NCBI RefSeq assembly: GCF_013177315.1
Contig: NZ_CP053661.1
Span: forward strand, 1,116,001-1,180,000
Direction: 5' to 3'
From: Thermoleptolyngbya sichuanensis A183
Lineage (GTDB): Bacteria > Cyanobacteriota > Cyanobacteriia > Elainellales > Elainellaceae
Length of the DNA stretch: 64,000 nucleotides
The translations under genes were made by a program, and so were the position numbers. Numbering within the stretch: position 1 is the first letter of the stretch; each line of letters begins with the position of its first letter. The notes below the pieces were generated by a model that had not been told where the DNA came from, ran no database searches, and was given only the letters and a program-made list of their open reading frames with translations. Shown here piece after piece: positions 16,721 through 25,813 of this stretch.

Positions 16721-16923
16721 TGAGTTTCGTAGCTCACTTTTCTTAGCATACCGTTACATTTCCCTGTCAGCAGAAGATCGGGCAAGAAACCGCAAAACGC
16801 CCGACCCGCGAAATTTTAGATAAGCTTGCTGCTTTGCTTATCGTGCCGCCGAGGTTGCACAGGCTGTAGCGAGAATTTGCAAATCGTCTGTTCTCAATCT
16901 AAGTCAATCTAGCTGAGCCATTC
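16721..16923. other. Intergenic DNA between two repeat elements
   Basis: 203 bp without a supported gene. It includes AAGCTTGCTGCTTTGCTTA-type inverted DNA. Nothing else was recognised. Confidence 0.6.
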
Positions 16924-17072
16924 CAGGCACTGTTTTAAAACTTTCTAAGTCATTGATTGCCCTGAGTCGATCCTCCTCCTTAAAAAGGGGGACTTCCGGA
17001 GTGGCCCGGCTCGGTTCCCCCTTTGTTAAGGGGGGCTAGGGGGGATCAAAGGGTTTTAAAACACGCCCTAGT
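16924..17072. mobile_element. CCCCTTGTTAAGGGG-family element, copy 2
   Basis: 149-bp copy of the same family, in the same orientation as 16408-16573. The two copies share CACTGTTTTAAAACTTTCTA-like left ends and TTTTAAAACACGCCCTAG right ends. They bracket the 138-bp MITE. Confidence 0.75.
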
Positions 17073-17083
17073 CTCAAAATCAC

Positions 17084-17117
17084 AAAGCCCCTCTGAAGTG
17101 AACCTCAGAGGAGCTTT
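17084..17117 (-). terminator. Probable terminator of tRNA-Glu
   Basis: On the minus strand the sequence AAAGCTCCTCTGA is followed by a short loop and TCAGAGGGGCTTT, forming a 12-13 bp stem, and then by TGTGATTTT. It lies 27 bp downstream of the tRNA-Glu 3' end. Confidence 0.7.
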
Positions 17118-17143
17118 AACTCGTTTACGAACTGTTATCGGGA

Positions 17144-17216
17144 TACCCCCAGGGGAATTCGAATCCCCGTCGCCTCCGTGAAAGGGAGGTGTCCTAGGCC
17201 TCTAGACGATGGGGGC
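17144..17216 (-). tRNA. trnE: tRNA-Glu (UUC)
   Basis: A 73-nt tRNA read on the minus strand. It has an acceptor stem GCCCCCA/TGGGGGT, a D-loop containing TCTAGAGG, an anticodon stem CCTCC/GGAGG around CTTTCAC (anticodon TTC), a T-arm GGGGATTCGAATTCCCC and discriminator A. CCA is not encoded. Besides translation, tRNA-Glu feeds tetrapyrrole synthesis through glutamyl-tRNA reductase in cyanobacteria. Confidence 0.97.
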
Positions 17217-17540
17217 TTGTCCCAGACTTAAACTAGACTAGCGAATAGAAGTTGCAAATGTCAACACCTTTTTCATAGATCCGGCATTGATCTGGCATTG
17301 ACGTGCCATCCGGATAAGCTGGAAGCTCACTGGCAGCCAGTGATGTAGCTGGGCAGGCCCAACTGGACGAGAGCAAATCGGCAACAGGCGGGAACCTAGG
17401 CGATGGGAGACTGGAGGGCGATCGCCACACTCTCGAACACCGCAGTTCCCAGAGGCTCATCTAGAGGCTCCTCTGGAAGCTCACAGTCGCTGAAGCGTCA
17501 AAATCTCAGAGTTCTGTCCGCACTAGCCCGTTCTGCTTGG

Positions 17541-17819
17541 CTAGCTTGCGTCGCTGGAGTTTCTCAGCCGAATCAACTGGCGGCGCATTTGCGGCGAAGC
17601 GTTTACTTCGGGAACCTCTTGAGCCGACACTTCTACCTCGATGGGTTCTAGGTATTCATCCGCACCACAGGCAAAGGCATCCAGCAAGGTGTCGAGCAAG
17701 TGCTCTCGGTTGCCCAAGGCTCCTTTCTCCTCGATCAGGCGAAACTTGAGGTGAACCTCGCAGTCATAAACACCCACATCGGGATTAACGGGCTGGTATC
17801 GAACAGAATTGGGTTCCAT
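17541..17819 (-). CDS. Conserved hypothetical cyanobacterial protein (92 aa)
   Basis: A small acidic protein beginning at the ATG at 17819, preceded by an AGGAG about 13 bases upstream. A TTG ten codons upstream is a less likely start. The sequence looks like a real folded protein: the internal run VYDCEVHLKFRLIEEKG, then LLDTLLDAFACGADEYLEPIEVEVSAQEV, and a positively charged tail RRQLIRLRN. It resembles small conserved proteins found in cyanobacteria, but no domain or function was recognised. It lies upstream of tRNA-Glu on the same strand, about 325 bp away. Confidence 0.6.
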   Translation of the reverse strand: MEPNSVRYQPVNPDVGVYDCEVHLKFRLIEEKGALGNREHLLDTLLDAFACGADEYLEPIEVEVSAQEVPEVNASPQMRRQLIRLRNSSDAS

Positions 17820-19022
17820 GTTTGAAAATCGCACTCCTGCGCCGAACAAAGGACCAGTAGAAACTTAGTAAACGCCAACGAAGACCCGGAGCGTAAACAG
17901 ACCAAATTAAGTACGTCAAAAAGTACGTCAAACACTTTGGTAAAGTCGTCAGCCATTGATTAGAGGGAGTTGCTGACTCGATGCGGATTTCAGTAGCGAC
18001 TCAATCACTTCAGTCCAACTGCCTATCTCCAGGATTCCCAAATTGTGCATTGAACTTGCGAACAAACAACTCAAGGTGAGTCAACAAAGTTGGTTGCTAG
18101 ATGAGTTAAAGTTGCCAACTGAGTCGAAATCTGAGAGTCCCCTGGCATTGCCCTGCGATCTGCTACTTGCCACTATCAAACGCTATCAAAGCCCCGGATT
18201 CCTTGAAATCAAGTGCCTAGATGGCTCTTAATTTGAACATAGCATTCTTCTTTAGGAGGCTGGAGTTAGTTTCTATGAAGTGTATGTGAGGACTTATTCT
18301 CGTCTTTATATGTCCTTCAAACGAACTTTTTTGACTTTCAATACGCAGTTGTGAAAGACACTTTTAAATCTGAAACGATACGGAATCTCCCGATTCAAGA
18401 GCGTGCTGTTTTTCTGTAGAGTTGCCCCAGGAATTTACGGAGTGAACAACTCACAAACTACACGGAGATTAGCAGACAATATCCTTCGATCGTCAGGTAA
18501 AAAAAATATGCTGAGGGCGATCGCCCGCCTTTGTCATAAAGGATTTCGGCGCTTCAAGCAGTTTGAATTGACCGTAAATTATGGATCATGGCTTTCCGTA
18601 CTCCCGCATCATTAAAGACATACATGCCTATATCCATGCTTGTACGGAGTATCGATCCAAACTTCGGATTTTTCGCTGTCAACGCTCTGAGCGGTAATTC
18701 ATGACTGTACAAATAACGCACCAATCTTGTTCTACGCACTTACGTATAGAAGTTGGTGTCTCTGAATGAACTTGAAACGGGGCATCTGATTTTGTCCTCA
18801 TTACAACCGCGCAATTCTCTACGCAAAACGTCTGATTTCGTTCGGGGTTTCTACCGTTGGATTTTTCAGCACGCCGGAATTGCCACATGATTGCCCAGAA
18901 AAGGAAGGAATTAGCGAGTTTTCAGCAGAATTGAAAGCGAAATTGGAATGTATGAATTGTTCAACTTATTGCATTAAGAAATCCACTCAGTACAGGTTCT
19001 TGCTGGGTTTGTACGGGCATTT
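17820..19022. other. Gene-poor, lower-GC stretch left of the IS
   Basis: About 1.2 kb whose base composition is visibly more AT-rich than the surroundings. Only short frames (60-75 codons) exist and none has a recognisable motif or a ribosome binding site. GCGATCGC is scarce here. It may be decayed coding sequence or acquired DNA. One frame from about 18880 runs to the insertion sequence; removing the IS and one TTTA copy would extend it by about 15 codons (…GHFLIAGDIYHKSKWAIV), but no family was recognised. Confidence 0.5.
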
Positions 19023-19026
19023 TTTA

Positions 19027-20545
19027 ACTTTAGTTTGGACTAACTGGCATCACAATAATGCTCAACAGGATGCCATAAAGAATCTGCTCAACCGTTCATA
19101 ACAGTTGAACTTAAGGAATTGGATACAATCCTGCTCGCAGTTAAGCTGCTGTTGCAACCGGACTGTTCAGGGATTGTTCGGATGTCTTGCGTTTCGAGGC
19201 TCGTTTTTTGACCATCGGATAGCAGGGACGAGGAGTTGGCTTGTGCCCCTTGCCTCGTCCTGGCGATTTACCACGAGGTTTAGGCGCAGGAGCAGGGGTG
19301 CCAATCGCTGCCAAAATGCCTGCAAACGCTTGTGCGACCCGACCCGGAGTCAACGTTTCTTGCGGTGCCTGCCAGGGCAAGGGGTGGTCAGTACAGTCCT
19401 TTCGCGCTAACCACAACTGCCAACTGAGCAACGGCATCAGGCTGCTCCACTGTTCGGTTGCCGATACAGAACTGAACTGGGGATGTGTCCAATATAGCCT
19501 CTGCTTGGCAAAGCGATACCAGTGTTCAATGGCAAAGCGACGGAGGTAGTGCAACCACAGGGTTTCTAACGGAGGCATCTGCTCACCCAGCCAAACTAAC
19601 CACAAAGGAGCCAAGCGTCGCGTGCTGCTCTGTGTCTCCAGCACCTCCACGCGCAACACTTCCATTGCCCGTTTGGGGGATTTGCGGAAATGGTATGCAC
19701 TCCAACGACTGACCCGCACTCGTCCCCAGTTGGGATCATCGACTTCAACGGTTTCGACCGGGACACTCCAAGTGTCAGGGTCATTGAGTTTCATCTTATG
19801 TCCATGCTTGGCAGGTGCGCCTCGCCCTCGATACGCTGGGGGCGCGCCATAGACACATCGATTGGATGTAACCCGCAGCAGCAAGTCTGCCTCAATCCCT
19901 GCCGTTTGGTTGACAAAACTGGCATTGCCGTACCCTCGGTCGTAGATCGCCAACGGACGCACCGCTAACTGCCGAGTCACTTGTTTGAGTTGGAATGCCG
20001 CTTTACTGGCGGGTGTTTCAAAGCTGGTGATGCGCTCATGCCGCAATGGTAATGCCCAACTGCCCCTGTCTTCAGCAATCCAGGCTAAGGTACTGTAGTT
20101 TTGTCCGGCTATCGGGGCATGTCCTGTTCTGCCTGATAAGGTGCGGTCTTTCAAACGCCTGGCAGCAGGACGGTTCCACCGACTCGCATCACCTGCCAAC
20201 AACGGTTGCTGCTGAGTCGGTATCTGCTGCACCAACAGCTTCAGCACCTTTGATCGGGGTAGGCGGCTATCGCGCAACGCTTCATAGGTGCTCGACCACT
20301 GGCGACGAAAGACAGGACTCTGCGATAGCCTCACAAACGACACGATGCACGCACTCACTAACACGGCATCCATCAGATCAAACAGGGCATCTCTGGCGTT
20401 TCCCAAGCTGGCATACAACGTTTGGCGAAATTGCTGAAGTTCGTTGAAAATCATGGGGTCAATGTTGGTTGTACTTCATTGACCTTACGGCAGTCGGTGC
20501 TTCTCATTGACTGCCTTCCTCTTCACCATTAGTCCAAACTAAAGT
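19027..20545 (-). mobile_element. Complete insertion sequence, 1519 bp (IS4/IS701-like)
   Basis: The element carries 17-bp perfect terminal inverted repeats ACTTTAGTTTGGACTAA (19027-19043) and its complement (20529-20545), and is flanked by TTTA on both sides (19023-19026, 20546-20549), a 4-bp target duplication. One intact transposase gene fills it. The perfect ends and duplication point to a fairly recent insertion. It sits about 263 bp upstream of mnmG. Confidence 0.92.
19141..20454 (-). CDS. DDE transposase of the insertion sequence
   Basis: A 437-residue transposase of the DDE superfamily, IS4/IS701-like. Candidate catalytic residues are the Asp in LLAGDASRWNRP, the Asp in YDRGYGNASF and the Glu in FAIEHWYRFAKQRLYW (the YREK-like region). 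The C-terminal 60 residues are very basic (KPRGKSPGRGKGHKPTPRP, VKKRASKRKTSE). The frame is intact from the ATG at 20454 to 19141, so the enzyme is probably functional. The gene occupies nearly all of the space between the inverted repeats. Confidence 0.9.
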   Translation of the reverse strand: MIFNELQQFRQTLYASLGNARDALFDLMDAVLVSACIVSFVRLSQSPVFRRQWSSTYEALRDSRLPRSKVLKLLVQQIPTQQQPLLAGDASRWNRPAARRLKDRTLSGRTGHAPIAGQNYSTLAWIAEDRGSWALPLRHERITSFETPASKAAFQLKQVTRQLAVRPLAIYDRGYGNASFVNQTAGIEADLLLRVTSNRCVYGAPPAYRGRGAPAKHGHKMKLNDPDTWSVPVETVEVDDPNWGRVRVSRWSAYHFRKSPKRAMEVLRVEVLETQSSTRRLAPLWLVWLGEQMPPLETLWLHYLRRFAIEHWYRFAKQRLYWTHPQFSSVSATEQWSSLMPLLSWQLWLARKDCTDHPLPWQAPQETLTPGRVAQAFAGILAAIGTPAPAPKPRGKSPGRGKGHKPTPRPCYPMVKKRASKRKTSEQSLNSPVATAA

Positions 20546-20808
20546 TTTAATTGCTGGTGATATTTATCACAAATCGAAGTGGGCGATTGTCTGAACGCAG
20601 GAGAGTGGGCAGGGCGATCGCCCAACTCATGCCCGACCGCGTTAAGTCCCTGCACACGCTGGAAAATCGCTGTAGGATCAAGAATGGAGCAACGCTCGGC
20701 TTGGAACTTTGCGTCTGAAGCTTTCTACTGCCCGTTCGCCATTCCATCCTCTGTGCTGCAAGTTCTTGTCGTGCAACCTCCACTTGACGTAATCTGTTCA
20801 ATCTTGCC

Positions 20809-22719
20809 GTGGATCTTCAGAGCTTGGTCGATTTTCAAGATGCGTTTGATGTCGTGGTCGTGGGTGCGGGCCACGCTGGCTGCGAGGCGGCGCTGGCGGC
20901 GGCCCGGCTTGGTTGTCGAACCCTGCTGCTAACGCTGAACCTGGACAAAATTGGCTGGCAACCCTGCAACCCAGCCGTGGGCGGCCCGGCCAAGTCGCAA
21001 CTGACCCATGAAGTCGATGCTCTTGGCGGCGAGATTGGCAAAATGGCCGACCGCACCTATCTGCAAAAGCGCGTGCTAAACGTATCGCGGGGGCCGGCAG
21101 TGTGGGCGCTGCGAGCGCAGACCGATAAACGGGAATATGCGTCCGTTATGCGCGGCATTGTGGAAAATCAGGAAAACCTGACCCTGCGCGAGGGCATGGC
21201 GACTGACCTAATCCTGGGCAAAAACGAGGAAGTCGTCGGCGTGCAGACCTACTTTGGCGTGGCGTTTGCCTGCAAAGCGGTGGTGCTGACGACGGGCACG
21301 TTTCTGGGCGGCATCATTTGGGTGGGCAACAAGTCCATGCCGGCTGGACGGGCAGGCGAGTTTGCCGCCACAGGGCTGACCGACACGCTGAATCGCCTTG
21401 GCTTTGAAACCGGGCGGCTGAAAACCGGGACTCCGGCGCGGGTGGATCGGCGCTCGGTGGATTATTCTCGACTGGAGCCGCAGCCCGGTGATGACGATGT
21501 GCGCTGGTTCAGCTTCGACCCGGAGGTGTGGGTTGAGCGGGAGCAACTGTGCTGCTACCTGACGCGCACCACCGCAGAAACCCATCGGCTGATCCGAGAA
21601 AATCTGCACCTGTCTCCGGTGTACGGCGGCTGGGTAGATGCCAAGGGACCGCGCTATTGCCCCAGCATTGAAGACAAAATTGTGCGCTTTGCCGACAAAG
21701 AGTCGCACCAGATTTTCATTGAACCTGAAGGGCGAGATATTCCTGAACTCTATATCCAGGGTTTTTCTACCGGGCTGCCAGAGGCGCTGCAAATCCAAAT
21801 GTTGCGATCGCTCCCCGGTTTGGAAAACTGCGCTATGCTGCGTCCTGCCTATGCGGTGGAATACGACTATCTGCCTGCGACCCAGTGCTATCCCACGCTG
21901 ATGACCAAAAAAGTCGAGGGGCTGTTTTGTGCGGGACAGGTGAACGGCACGACCGGGTATGAGGAAGCCGCGGCCCAGGGGCTTGTGGCAGGCATTAACG
22001 CGGCTCGCTTTTGTCGCAGCGAAGCCATGCTGATCTTCCCGCGTGAGCAAAGCTACCTTGGCACGCTGATTGACGATTTGTGTACCAAAGATCTGCGGGA
22101 GCCGTATCGAATGCTGACCTCGCGCTCGGAGTATCGGCTGTTGCTGCGATCGGACAATGCCGATCAGCGCCTCACCCCTCTGGGCCGAGAAATTGGGCTG
22201 ATCGACGATCGCCGCTGGGACTTGTTCACCCGCAAGCAGGCGCAAATCACTGCCGAAAAAGAGCGGCTGCACACTACCCGCATCAAGGAACACGATGATC
22301 TGGGCCAGCAAATCTATGCCGATACGCAGCAAGCCATTAAAGGCTCCATCACGCTGGCGGATCTATTGCGCCGACCCGGTTTTCACTATGGGGATTTGGA
22401 GCGCTACGGCTTGGACAATCCCGACCTCAGTCGTGCTGAAAGGGAAGGCGCGGAGATTGACATTAAATATTCTGGCTATTTGCAGCGGCAGCAAAACCAG
22501 ATCGACCAGATTGTTCGGCAGGCAAACCGCCCCCTGCCGCCCGATTTGGACTATTACAGCATCGACACGCTTTCCAAAGAATCTCGCGAAAAGCTGTCGC
22601 AGGTGCGCCCGCTGACGATTGGGCAGGCAGCGCGGATTGGCGGCGTGAATCCGGCTGATGTGAACGCGCTGCTGCTGTATCTGGAACTGCGATCGCGCCG
22701 AGTGGAGGCGGTGGGATGA
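20809..22719 (+). CDS. mnmG: tRNA uridine-5-carboxymethylaminomethyl modification enzyme MnmG (GidA)
   Basis: FAD-dependent enzyme that, with MnmE, installs cmnm5 or nm5 groups at wobble U34 of certain tRNAs in the cytoplasm. The 636-residue product has the FAD-binding [20 protein letters not shown] near residue 20, the GidA signatures [16 protein letters not shown] and [12 protein letters not shown], the catalytic-site region [11 protein letters not shown], and the C-terminal helical domain [15 protein letters not shown]. The start is GTG at 20809, which gives the standard N-terminus; no in-frame ATG fits. It is followed by miaE, another tRNA modification gene, on the same strand. Confidence 0.96.
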   Translation: MDLQSLVDFQDAFDVVVVGAGHAGCEAALAAARLGCRTLLLTLNLDKIGWQPCNPAVGGPAKSQLTHEVDALGGEIGKMADRTYLQKRVLNVSRGPAVWALRAQTDKREYASVMRGIVENQENLTLREGMATDLILGKNEEVVGVQTYFGVAFACKAVVLTTGTFLGGIIWVGNKSMPAGRAGEFAATGLTDTLNRLGFETGRLKTGTPARVDRRSVDYSRLEPQPGDDDVRWFSFDPEVWVEREQLCCYLTRTTAETHRLIRENLHLSPVYGGWVDAKGPRYCPSIEDKIVRFADKESHQIFIEPEGRDIPELYIQGFSTGLPEALQIQMLRSLPGLENCAMLRPAYAVEYDYLPATQCYPTLMTKKVEGLFCAGQVNGTTGYEEAAAQGLVAGINAARFCRSEAMLIFPREQSYLGTLIDDLCTKDLREPYRMLTSRSEYRLLLRSDNADQRLTPLGREIGLIDDRRWDLFTRKQAQITAEKERLHTTRIKEHDDLGQQIYADTQQAIKGSITLADLLRRPGFHYGDLERYGLDNPDLSRAEREGAEIDIKYSGYLQRQQNQIDQIVRQANRPLPPDLDYYSIDTLSKESREKLSQVRPLTIGQAARIGGVNPADVNALLLYLELRSRRVEAVG

Positions 22720-22835
22720 GGAAAGAGGGAAGAGGGAAGAGCGAAGAGGGCTTGACCTTGGCTTGCTGCCTTCTCCTCGTCGGGTCATTCCAACACCCTG
22801 TCACGCAGCGTTCTTGTTAATGTGTCACGGAATCT

Positions 22836-23429
22836 ATGCAGGCTGTTAAGACCATCAAGTTTCTCAAGGAGCCGACTTCGACGGCGTGGGTTGAGCAGGC
22901 GATCGCCCATCTCGACACCATCCTGCTCGATCATTCCCACTGCGAGCGCAAGGCGGCGGGTGTGGCGTTGAACCTGATGTTTCGCTATCCCTCCAGCGCC
23001 AAACTGGTGCGGAGCCTGACGGCGATCGCCCAGGAAGAGTTGGAGCATTTCGAGCAGGTGAACCAGTGGCTCGATCGGCGCGGCGTGGCCCTGGCCCCGC
23101 TGTCGGCTCCCCCCTACGGCGCGGGACTGTCCAGCCAGATTCGCCGCCAAGAGCCACACCGAATGCTGGATTCGCTGCTGGTGTCTGCGCTGATCGAGGC
23201 TCGCAGCCACGAGCGGCTGGGGCTATTGGCACAACACTGCCCCGATGCAGAACTGGCGCAGTTTTATCGCGGGCTGATGGCTTCGGAGGCGCGGCACTAT
23301 GGCGCGTATTGGACGCTGGCGGCGACCTACTTTGACCCAGACACCGTGAACCGGCGGCTGGCAGAACTGGCAGAAGTCGAAAGTGCGCTGTTGGCAACGC
23401 TGCACCCAGAGCCGCGAATCCACAGCTAG
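22836..23429 (+). CDS. miaE: tRNA 2-methylthio-N6-isopentenyladenosine(37) hydroxylase MiaE
   Basis: Non-haem di-iron monooxygenase that hydroxylates the isopentenyl group of ms2i6A37 in tRNA. The 197-residue four-helix protein shows the expected iron ligands: LDHSHCERKAAG (first helix region), AQEELEHFEQV (ExxH), LIEARSHERLG (E and ExxH-type pair) and MASEARHYGAYW (E, H). It follows mnmG after 116 bp that begin with a GAAGAGGGAAGAG purine tract. With mnmG it makes a small tRNA-modification group, although the gap leaves co-transcription uncertain. ATG at 22836 is the natural start. Confidence 0.93.
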   Translation: MQAVKTIKFLKEPTSTAWVEQAIAHLDTILLDHSHCERKAAGVALNLMFRYPSSAKLVRSLTAIAQEELEHFEQVNQWLDRRGVALAPLSAPPYGAGLSSQIRRQEPHRMLDSLLVSALIEARSHERLGLLAQHCPDAELAQFYRGLMASEARHYGAYWTLAATYFDPDTVNRRLAELAEVESALLATLHPEPRIHS

Positions 23430-23444
23430 GGGATTGCTGGGGAA

Positions 23445-23972
23445 ATGGAGTGGTGGAGTAGCGGGGAGCAACTGGAGACGGCGCGGCTGTGGCTAGAACC
23501 TGTGTTGCCGGATGACCGTTTGGCGGTGTTTCAGGAATTTACTGCGGCGATCGCCACCTTTATGTATCCCAAGCCGCCCCAGGAGATCCGCGAAACCGAC
23601 GAATTCCTTAGCCATGCCCTGCGGCAAAACGCCAGCGGTACAGATCTGCACCTGACCATTCGGCGGCGCGAAACGGCGGAATTTTTGGGGCTGTGCGGCA
23701 TCACCCAAATCCAAACCCCCACGCCAGAGTTGGGCATCTGGCTGAAGGAGGCGGCCCACGGACAGGGCTATGGGAAAGAGGCGATCGCCCGCCTCAAAGC
23801 CTGGGCAGATGAGCATCTGGACTACGAATGCCTGCGCTATCCCGTCGATCGGCGCAACCTCGCCAGCCGCAAGCTTGCCGAACACCTGGGCGGCCGCATC
23901 GTGGGCGAGTATACGCAGATGAATCTGAGCGGGCGAATGCTGGAAGTGTTGGAATATCGGATCTATCCCTAA
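23445..23972 (+). CDS. GNAT-family N-acetyltransferase
   Basis: A 175-residue acetyl-CoA-dependent acetyltransferase of the RimJ/RimL-like type. The N-terminal LETARLWLEPVLPDDRLAV is typical, and the acetyl-CoA binding motif is visible as GIWLKEAAHGQGYGKEA (Q/RxxGxG/A region), followed by YPVDRRNLASRKLAEHLGG. Members acetylate protein N-termini, antibiotics or small molecules; the substrate here is unknown. It starts 15 bp after miaE, so the two are probably co-transcribed. A strong palindrome follows its stop codon. Confidence 0.88.
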   Translation: MEWWSSGEQLETARLWLEPVLPDDRLAVFQEFTAAIATFMYPKPPQEIRETDEFLSHALRQNASGTDLHLTIRRRETAEFLGLCGITQIQTPTPELGIWLKEAAHGQGYGKEAIARLKAWADEHLDYECLRYPVDRRNLASRKLAEHLGGRIVGEYTQMNLSGRMLEVLEYRIYP

Positions 23973-23979
23973 GTAGGAC

Positions 23980-24015
23980 GTGGTATTGCAGGGCAGCGCT
24001 GCCCTGCAATACCAC
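23980..24015. repeat. 36-bp perfect palindrome
   Basis: An uninterrupted palindrome, half-site GTGGTATTGCAGGGCAGC, with AGGAC and GTGTCCT outside it. It begins 8 bp after the acetyltransferase stop codon. There is no T-run on either strand, so classical intrinsic termination is not supported. It may be a REP-like element or transcript-end stem. Confidence 0.85.
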
Positions 24016-24046
24016 CTGTGTCCTAATACCTAATAAAAGTGACTTA

Positions 24047-24184
24047 GAGCTAATTTATGAAGCAAATCTTAAGAAGCCTGAAACTCTTGGCATGTGTGGC
24101 TTTGAGGTCATGTTTGCCCAGGAAAAGCGGTTTCTCGGAAATCCTTGATTAACAAGGCTTTCAGGCTCCTTTACAAATTAGCTC
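24047..24184. mobile_element. 138-bp MITE, copy B, flanked by TTA duplications
   Basis: Exact reverse complement of the element at 16583-16720. It is flanked by TTA at 24044-24046 and 24185-24187, again a 3-bp TNA duplication. The insertion lies directly against the next repeat element. Confidence 0.9.
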
Positions 24185-24186
24185 TT

Positions 24187-24275
24187 AGGACCTACACCGT
24201 TGAATGATTTCGCACGGGCGCAGCCCGCGAGAAATCATTCAAACCCCAGAAAACCTATCGCAAGTGCGTAAGTCT
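24187..24275. mobile_element. 89-bp AGGACTTACGCA-family element, copy 1
   Basis: Ends AGGACCTACAC and GTGCGTAAGTCTT, with an internal stem GAATGATTTC…GAAATCATTC around GGGCGCAGCCC. The element at 53189-53278 is the same family in the opposite orientation. Confidence 0.8.
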
Positions 24276-24387
24276 TGTGACTATGGCCATAAGAGGTGGG
24301 GCTATAAGAGGTGGGATATGTATGCCAAAATTGCAGTGATTCATTCAGGAATCTGATCTCTGCCCCCAGCCCCAGAAGCCCCTAAAA

Positions 24388-25617
24388 ATGCGCGTTCTCT
24401 TCCTGCACAACAACTTTCCGGCGCAATACTTGCACCTGTCGCAACTGCTGGCCGCCGACCCTAATAATACGGTCGTCTTTGGCACCAAGCACACCGAAAA
24501 CGTGCAGCTTGCCGGAGTACACAAGGTCAACTTTGCACCCTCGCGAGAACCAACGCCCAATATCCATCACTACGTCCGCAATTACGAAAGCGCCGTTTTG
24601 CACGGGCAGGCAGTGTATCGATTGGCAGAGCAGCTAAAAGCCTCAGGCTTCGTGCCGGATGTGGTCAGCGCCCATTCGGGCTGGGGCGTGGGCATGTTTA
24701 TCAAAGATGCGTTTCCCGAGGCAGGCTATCTGGCCTATTGTGAATGGTTTGGGCGAGCGCATGGCAGCGATGCCGACTTTGACCCTGCCTTTCCCATGAC
24801 CCCAGATGATGTGCTGCGGATTCGCGCGGGCAATGCGCCGATGCTGGTGGATCTCTATAGCTGCGATCGCGGCTTGGCTCCAACGCTCTGGCAGCGCGAC
24901 CAGTTTCCGCCAGAGTTTCACTCCAAAATTTCTGTCCTCCACGATGGCGTAGATACAGACTACTTCTTCCCCGACCCAGCGCAGAAAATGCTGCTCGTTA
25001 ATGAACGAGGCGAGACGGTTCTAGATCTGTCCGAAGAGGAAGAAATTATCACCTACGTCTCTCGCGGCATGGATGCTTACCGGGGGTTTCCGCAGTTTAT
25101 CCAGGCCCTGGGGCTGGTGCTGGAACGTCGTCCAAAGGCCCATGTGGTGATCGTCGCCGCCGATCGCATTGCCTACGGCCCTGCCGCCCCCGAAGGCAAC
25201 AGTTTTAAGGACTACATGCTAAAACAGGTGCCCCTGGATCTGTCGCGGGTGCATTTTGTCGGTAACTTACCTTATGGGCTGTATAAACTCGTGCTGCGAG
25301 CATCATCGGTGCATGTTTATCTGACTCGACCCTTTGTGCTGTCGTGGTCCTTTATGGAAGCAATGGCATCGGGCTGTTTGATCGTTGCGTCCGACACGCC
25401 ACCCGTTCGCGAAATGATGCAAGACGGGGTGAATGGTCTACTGGTCGATTTCTTTGTGATAGAACAAATTGGCGATCGCATTTGTGATGCACTCGAACAC
25501 GGAAAAGACATGCAGCACATCCGAGACGCTGCACGTCAAACGATCGTCGAACGCTATTCTCAAAGAATTCTGTTACCCAAACATGTGGAATTATTGCAAG
25601 AACTGGCCGCAACCTGA
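24388..25617 (+). CDS. Glycosyltransferase (GT4-like, GT-B fold)
   Basis: A 409-residue glycosyltransferase of the group 1 type. The N-terminal MRVLFLHNNFPAQY and VVSAHSGWGVGMFIKDAFP belong to the acceptor-binding half. The donor-binding half shows VSRGMDAYRGFPQFIQAL, VHFVGNLPYGLYKLVLRASSVHVYLT and the conserved acidic stretch SWSFMEAMASGCLIVASDTPPVREM, equivalent to the ExxxxxE motif of the family. The product is soluble or peripheral to the membrane, and it probably builds a cell-surface glycan; the sugars are unknown. It starts at an ATG after a region of repeats, with no adjacent partner gene. Downstream DNA is rich in AAAAAGTGCC-type repeats. Confidence 0.87.
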   Translation: MRVLFLHNNFPAQYLHLSQLLAADPNNTVVFGTKHTENVQLAGVHKVNFAPSREPTPNIHHYVRNYESAVLHGQAVYRLAEQLKASGFVPDVVSAHSGWGVGMFIKDAFPEAGYLAYCEWFGRAHGSDADFDPAFPMTPDDVLRIRAGNAPMLVDLYSCDRGLAPTLWQRDQFPPEFHSKISVLHDGVDTDYFFPDPAQKMLLVNERGETVLDLSEEEEIITYVSRGMDAYRGFPQFIQALGLVLERRPKAHVVIVAADRIAYGPAAPEGNSFKDYMLKQVPLDLSRVHFVGNLPYGLYKLVLRASSVHVYLTRPFVLSWSFMEAMASGCLIVASDTPPVREMMQDGVNGLLVDFFVIEQIGDRICDALEHGKDMQHIRDAARQTIVERYSQRILLPKHVELLQELAAT

Positions 25618-25735
25618 AACAGGCAAAGGGATGAGGGCAAGCACAGGTCTGAAGTATAACAAGAAGTACAACAACAACAACAAGCACAACAAACAGTGTC
25701 ACAAAAAGTGCCATAAAAAGTGCTATAAAAGTGCC

Positions 25736-25760
25736 AAAAAAAAGCACCCCGGAGGGTGCC
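25736..25760 (-). terminator. Intrinsic terminator of the DUF4278 gene
   Basis: On the minus strand, GCACCC-tccg-GGGTGC is followed directly by TTTTTTTT. It lies 54 bp beyond the stop of the 58-aa gene. Confidence 0.85.
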
Positions 25761-25813
25761 TCGGTTTCGCCACAGTTGCTAATCCAAACTTGCCAAACAG
25801 AAAAAGTCTAGCG

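Noticed and set aside
18403-18615. Small plus-strand frames in the gene-poor stretch, also 18043-18231 and 18880-19101.
   Set aside because: There is no ribosome binding site, no motif and no unusual length for the composition, so they are not listed as genes.
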